A stretch of DNA of 64,000 bases from Pseudopyrenochaeta lycopersici (lineage: Eukaryota; Ascomycota; Dothideomycetes; Pleosporales; Pseudopyrenochaetaceae): assembly GCA_003313425.1 (NCBI GenBank), contig NHZP01000007.1, positions 682,001-746,000 of the forward strand. The letters are read 5' to 3'. This document shows, piece by piece, positions 59,372-64,000 of the stretch. Position 1 is the stretch's first letter. Every line of letters begins with the position of its first letter. The notes under the pieces were generated by a model. It made no database searches. It worked only from the letters and a program-made list of their open reading frames with translations, and was not told the DNA's origin. Both the position numbers and the translations under genes were made by a program.

Positions 59372-61779
59372 ATGAGTACTGCTCCCCCACCCATGCGCAT
59401 GCCCCTCTTTACCGACCCTCTCCACCTGCATGGGACCTCATCTTATCTCTCACCTGCATCACCCGTCGCTTCTGAATCGTCGGGCTTTTCTTGGACCTCG
59501 ATGCCTCCGCATCAGGATACGAGCGGTAAGCTAAGCATTTCTCATATCAAGGTACAAATTGTCAGGTGCACCCATCAAACGCGACATGCGCGACAGCTGT
59601 CGCAACGCGTGAGGGGTGAAGCTCGCACACTCGACCTCAATGTTCGCACAGAACTTTGCGAGAACATCGCCAATTGCCAACCTCTTGGGCTTGTGAATTT
59701 CTCTGGCTCTGTGCTGACATTCACGGTACTGCAGCTCAAAGTCAACGCAAAAAATCTAGGAATTCTCCAGCCGCTACAATGGCGCCAGCACAGGGTGGAA
59801 ACCTCACCTTTATCACGACCGGCACGCTTGATGGATTCAAGTCAAAGACCAACATGACCATCGTGCGCAAAAAGGCAATGGACAGCTATTTGAAGGATGG
59901 GAAGAAAGACGGCACGCACAAGGCTTCGGCAGATCGATCCAGGCTCAACAGCGACGCCTCTTCGGATTTGTCGCCATCCAGCACTGGACACCAGGAAGCT
60001 ATCACCGGACCTTCTACAGGAAGAGCCTCAAAATCACGACAAAATATCGGCCGAGCGAGACAACCTGCTTCAACCACACCTCCCACATCAGCGAAGCAAG
60101 ATCAACGTGATTCAAGTTCAGGAAAGCAGCTGGTGCGAGCGCCAAAACCAGTCGGCTCTATTCTCCCGCCGGCACCAATAGTCGTTCCAATGCGAACAAA
60201 TGTGGAGCTCCCCTACGATGTATTCCCATCTCCACCATTGGCCTCTCTTGGCAAGTCGCTGGACCCTTTCCGCACAATGTTTCAAGCAAGCAATCCTCAT
60301 ATCTCTGTGGAAGAATTAAAGTTCCACTGCAGTAGATATTTTGGAACACGGGGCCTGGGACGCCATTGGATCCCTACCTGCCTCAGCTATCCTCACACCT
60401 TCCTTAGCACGCTCTGCTTGGCCTCGGCACACCATGACATTATATACGAGCGGCCAGTGGAAAGCTTGGCAACATCAGCGCTGCGTCACGAAATCATGGT
60501 TCTCGTTGGACGCAACATGCTTAATCCTGACGAGATTGTCGCCGATCATAACATCGTTGCGGTCACCCAATTGATTATCGGCGAAGTGATTGGAAGGGAA
60601 GAATCGAGCTTGGTCTGGCACGAAGCGGGTATAGAAAACATGATCAAGAAACGTGGGGGATTGGAACAACTGGGTATGAATGGATGGCTGGCTTCATCGA
60701 TCTCGTGGGTCACTTTAGCCTCTGCAATCCTTCGAGAAGCGAAACCACGATTGATGTACGCCGATTACTGCGCCACGCGCTCTTCGAAGAATTATCACCT
60801 CGCCATCACAATCCCGGAGTCGCCCATCTACTGCCCACATGACAAGTTTGTGACAATACAGCGGTCACCGAACTGCAAACAACCGGAAGCATTGAACCTT
60901 CTGAAAGATATACGGATGATGATCGATGTCTTTCTTCATGAGACAAAGCAAAGACGTCGAAACTCGCAGACCCTCCTCAATCTATACAAGCAGATCACGA
61001 ACGACTACATACCTATATCCGAGCTGGGCAAGAACAATGTGCTCACAGCGGCCGATTGGAAGTACGAAGCGATACGAGTCACTGCAGTAATCCAAGCAAC
61101 TGCGATTTTCAGACGTATCCCACTCTCTGAAGCCCTCATAATTGCAACGGCCCCTAAGCCTTCGCTACTTGATACATCTTCACTTGCTTCACGGTCTAGT
61201 GAATCACTTGTCTCACCCTTTGACATGCGCCAAGACACGCCGCTGACAGAGTACTCAACGAGCCCTGAATACAGCACATATAGTACTAGTCCTGCGATCC
61301 AGCAACACGGCTTTCCATTTTATGGACAGCGCCCCTCATTCTCCTCAACACATTCCGCCTCAAATACGCAACGACCCTCGTTATCCTCGACATACTCCAC
61401 TTCATCCGATCTACTCTTCTTCCCGCCACCTCGCGTACCCGCACCCAGTGGACCTACTTCACTGCTGCGATCATTAAAAGACGCTCTTGAGAACTCGAAC
61501 CTCTCAGAATGTTGGTCAGATATGGCAGGTGTGCTGCTCTGGGTCGGTCTAGTCATGGGAGCAGCAAGTCGGAAGAACAACGATGAAAACAAGATTCTGA
61601 AAAAGTATTTCTCGGCTACAGCAATGAGAGCAGGAATAATGCTCTGCTTTGAGCATCCGGAGGCCATTTTTGCCACAATGCTGAGAATGGGTGAGGTGAT
61701 TGAAGCACTGGACGGTGAAAATACAGGCGAGGTGGTGAGAAAGGGGAGCGACGGGCCCGGGAAGAGAAGGAGAACGTGA
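59372..61779 (+). CDS. Fungal-specific transcription factor domain protein without a Zn2Cys6 cluster
   Basis: Exons 59372-59525 and 59735-61779 with a 209-nt phase-1 intron (GTAAGC...ACTGCAG) give 732 residues. Exon 1 gives a Pro/Ser/Met-rich start (MSTAPPPMRMPLFTDPLHLH); the splice then reads QSQRKKSRNSPAATMAPAQG. If exon 1 is not used, the ATG at 59779 starts the protein. A conserved KTNMTIVRKKAMDSYL block lies near residue 90, where many relatives have a short basic motif. From ~225 (LDPFRTMFQASNPHISVEEL) to ~500 is the all-helical fungal transcription-factor (middle homology) region; a Ser/Thr/Tyr-rich segment (~510-600) and a final helical part follow. No CX2CX6C cluster is present, so direct DNA binding is doubtful. 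Target unknown. Confidence 0.8.
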
Positions 61780-62422
61780 GGATGAGAAGTTATTCCTACG
61801 AGATCATGATGAGTAAGAAACGTAGGGGGAACGACGTTGGAATAAGCTTCCCCACAGTGGCGAAGTCCTTCGGCGTCCCCGAGATGTCGCTCTGAGAACG
61901 ATATCTGTGCGCAGGCAGGGCTGAAGACAGGGCTAGGATGAGGCTTTGACAATGGTCTAGGTGGAGCACGTGGCTGTGTAAGGCCTGCTGTTTACTATAT
62001 GTTCGATACTTGTTTTTTTACATCAGATTTTGGGGTTCCTTGAGGATCGAAGGTTTACGGTGTTTAGGATTACGACGGAGGCCATCTTTGTGCGAATCGC
62101 ACGGATTAACCTAGCCTTGCATCAGGCTTGAAGTAGAACAAAGTTCAAATATTTCATCTTCAACCACATCCCTCATTATCTCCGAGTTTGAGCGTGGACC
62201 ACACTTTGAGTGGGGCTTGATATGCTGATACAGCACAGGTGGACTCCCAAAGCATTCACAGCGAGAAATTGACCCAGGTCTTTGAACAATGATGTTTCGT
62301 GATTGTATATTGGCGGACTCTGAAGTGCAACGTCAAAGTCATTCTATGTCATACTGAGTTCGTTATGCTGATCCAATCTCTGTTTCCAACGCCGAATTCC
62401 ATGCCCACCTTGCAGTATCCGC
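61780..62422. other. Convergent intergenic spacer
   Basis: About 640 bp between the transcription-factor stop (plus) and the I78 inhibitor stop (minus); expected 3' UTRs. Nothing else recognised. Confidence 0.4.
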
Positions 62423-62812
62423 CTAACCATGCGTTACCTTCTTGACCGTACCTTCCTCATCAACATGTACATTCAACCTATCCGGCTTATGGTCCATCGT
62501 GCTCATGCTATCCGGCTTCAAGACGCGATGTTCTTTGGGCAGATCGGTTTTGGCAAATGTCTATGAGGCAGGCAATCAGCAGCGATTCTTTCCCGTTATA
62601 TGCATGCGAGTACATGCGCAGTGTTGGGGATATACAGGGCAAAGGGAAAGCTGACGTGGAGGAGGGTGCAGGCTGAAAGTAGAAGAACCAGAGGGCGTAG
62701 CGCTTACAGTCTCGTTGTGTGAGTCTCCGAGCTTCTTGCCCATGAGTTTGCTCATCCAGTCATCAGTTGAGGAGCCGTCCTTTGACTGAAGACCAGGAAC
62801 TACGAGAGGCAT
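62423..62812 (-). CDS. Peptidase inhibitor I78-family protein
   Basis: Exons 62812-62708 and 62560-62423 with a 147-nt phase-0 intron give 80 residues. I78 proteins are small single-domain inhibitors of serine proteases. Visible family features are the start MPLVVPGL, the GKKLGDSHNET segment, DLPKEHRVLKPDSMSTMD, and the end DRLNVHVDEEGTVKKVTHG, which contains the conserved hydrophobic-His-Val-Asp strand and Gly end. No signal peptide, so an intracellular role against vacuolar or other endogenous proteases is likely. A longer N-terminal reading (from 62959) would add a basic leader, but MPLVVPGL matches the family start. Confidence 0.85.
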
Positions 62813-63306
62813 TTTGCTGGTATATGTACGCGTAAAGGTTCGTTTGCCGAGGGTTGATAAGATTGTGGGTGTTGATCGCGGTAGCGGAATGGTGGCGTGT
62901 GGTTGTTTTGGTATTGGTGTGAGAAAGAAGCAGGGGGGAAAATCAGAGTACTTATGCAAAGCTATGATGTACCCTTGTAGCGTTGCGAATTACTTGGTCG
63001 AAAGGTCAGATGTCTAGGCTGCAGAGGGGTGCCGCGTTTGGGTGGGGTGACGTCACCCGCATCTAGCCGTGGGAGCGTGGAGGGGCGGGGACCCTGAGCG
63101 TCGTTTGTTCATGGTTGAACAGTGCAGTTTGGTACTCTCGTCGATTACTCATTCAAGTGTTACTCGATACATCGGCACTGAAGATATATGATATCTATTT
63201 CATCATTATACACTCTAAAAATCTACACAAGCTCGCTAATTATACATCCTAAGCTTTCTAAAGTATGATACAAAATGCAAGTCACTGCTCACTCTCCTGG
63301 CCCATC
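62813..63306. other. Intergenic spacer, I78 inhibitor promoter
   Basis: About 490 bp between the I78 start and the monooxygenase stop, both minus. AT-rich near 63200. A second last exon of the monooxygenase could reach into 63224-63245. Confidence 0.4.
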
Positions 63307-64000
63307 TCAAGACAACTCACCTGTAAGATTCAACTCGGGATACTCTGGAATCTTCCACGCGGCTTTCTCCTCAGGCAACCATCCAAAGACCCATTTGATC
63401 AACTTGTCAACCTTGAAGCAAGACATGGTCCACAAGATATTATTCGTGATGCGTATTCCCAGTTCGGAGGACGGATAGAAGCCTCCTTGCGTGCCTGGAG
63501 TTAATTTTTGGCACTCGGCAATGGGTTGCTGCATTGTCTCATCGTACGCCTTGAGCGCTGACTTTAGGTCGTTGGCGTGTTTTGCTATTTCGCCCGCGAG
63601 TACGTATGTCCCGATGAGGGAGAGTGTGGTTCCCATACCGGTGAAAGAGCTCGGACAATACCCTGCGTCACCCAACAATACGACTCTTCCCGTATGTAGC
63701 TGTGGCATCTTGACTTGACCAATTTCGCACGAGTAAAAGTCTTCGACAGTCTTCAGTCCATCCAAAAGTCTTTTGCTTTCCCATCCAGCATCTTTGTACA
63801 CATTTGTCCAGGCGTCTTTCTGCTGTTCCACCGACTGCTTGTATGTCTTCTTCATTTCCTCGTGGCGTGCCTTGTCCCTCATGAGGAAGAAATAGACCTG
63901 CGTTTCAGGACGGTCTCCAGCGCGTGTAACGACCATTCTGCTTTTCGGTCCAAAGTAGATTCGTGCAAGGCTGTCCTCGCTTGGAAGTCGGGGAATGTTG
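63307..64000 (-). CDS. FAD-dependent monooxygenase, C-terminal part (runs off right edge)
   Basis: Flavin aromatic-ring or secondary-metabolite hydroxylases of the PHBH type use NAD(P)H and O2. Only the C-terminal ~230 residues are in the window; the start lies beyond 64000. The family's second FAD motif is clear at about 63684-63630: GRVVLLGDAGYCPSSFTGMG, followed by TLSLIGTYVLAGEIAKH. The upstream part (IYFGPKSRMVV; ETQVYFFLMRDK) fits the substrate-binding sheet. The frame stops at a TGA at 63307, but the sequence ACAG|GTGAGT there is a strong splice donor and an AG at 63246-63247 would replace the last four residues with a short alternative end. Substrate unknown. Confidence 0.8.
   Translation of the reverse strand, partial: NIPRLPSEDSLARIYFGPKSRMVVTRAGDRPETQVYFFLMRDKARHEEMKKTYKQSVEQQKDAWTNVYKDAGWESKRLLDGLKTVEDFYSCEIGQVKMPQLHTGRVVLLGDAGYCPSSFTGMGTTLSLIGTYVLAGEIAKHANDLKSALKAYDETMQQPIAECQKLTPGTQGGFYPSSELGIRITNNILWTMSCFKVDKLIKWVFGWLPEEKAAWKIPEYPELNLTGELS

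Overview
The window is nuclear DNA of a filamentous ascomycete (Pezizomycotina), probably a dothideomycete of the Pleosporales type; that rank is inferred. The basis is many short GT-AG introns (44-70 nt, CTAAC/CTGAT-like branch sites), an intron-bearing tRNA-Leu, and a gene set (HEI10, RXT2, TRAPPC11, PEX20, Hem25, PUF6, RIC1, an I78 inhibitor, a Zn-cluster-less fungal transcription factor) that as a combination is typical of filamentous ascomycetes. No database search was possible; family names rest on recognised motifs and layout.

The left half (1-31 kb) is gene-sparse. Apart from the tail of an unrecognised gene at the left edge, it holds four related genes (about 4.4-5.7, 11.4-12.7, 18.8-20.2 and 26.7-28.1 kb; +,+,-,+), spaced about 7-8 kb apart centre to centre. 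Each encodes a long polar, probably disordered N-terminus and a C-terminal pair of zinc fingers of one unusual pattern: finger 1 C-x(2,4)-C-x(15)-H-x(4)-H with a KGN motif in its loop, finger 2 C-x(2,4)-C-x(12)-H-x(4)-H. Each has one phase-2 intron in or just before the finger module. The third copy carries an in-frame 30-bp minisatellite next to its fingers. Between them lie 4-6 kb stretches with no recognisable gene, broken only by a 308-bp MITE with perfect 27-bp terminal inverted repeats and TA duplications. This local zinc-finger family is the main candidate for a little-described system.

The right half (31-64 kb) is compact and conserved: HEI10 (meiotic crossover RING protein), RXT2 (Rpd3L complex), divergent TRAPPC11, a small zinc-finger-like frame overlapping the 3' end of PEX20, PEX20 (PTS2 co-receptor), a coiled-coil protein with 40-residue repeats, Hem25 (mitochondrial glycine carrier for haem), a DUF3605 protein, PUF6 (ribosome biogenesis), a small secreted Pro/Ser/Gly repeat protein, tRNA-Leu(AAG), RIC1 (Golgi Ypt6 exchange factor), a transcription factor, an I78 protease inhibitor and, running off the right edge, an FAD monooxygenase. 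There is no operon logic; most genes are housekeeping. Shared themes are Golgi trafficking (TRAPPC11, RIC1) and organelle import or transport (PEX20, Hem25). The shift from sparse to dense near 31 kb looks like an accessory/core boundary.
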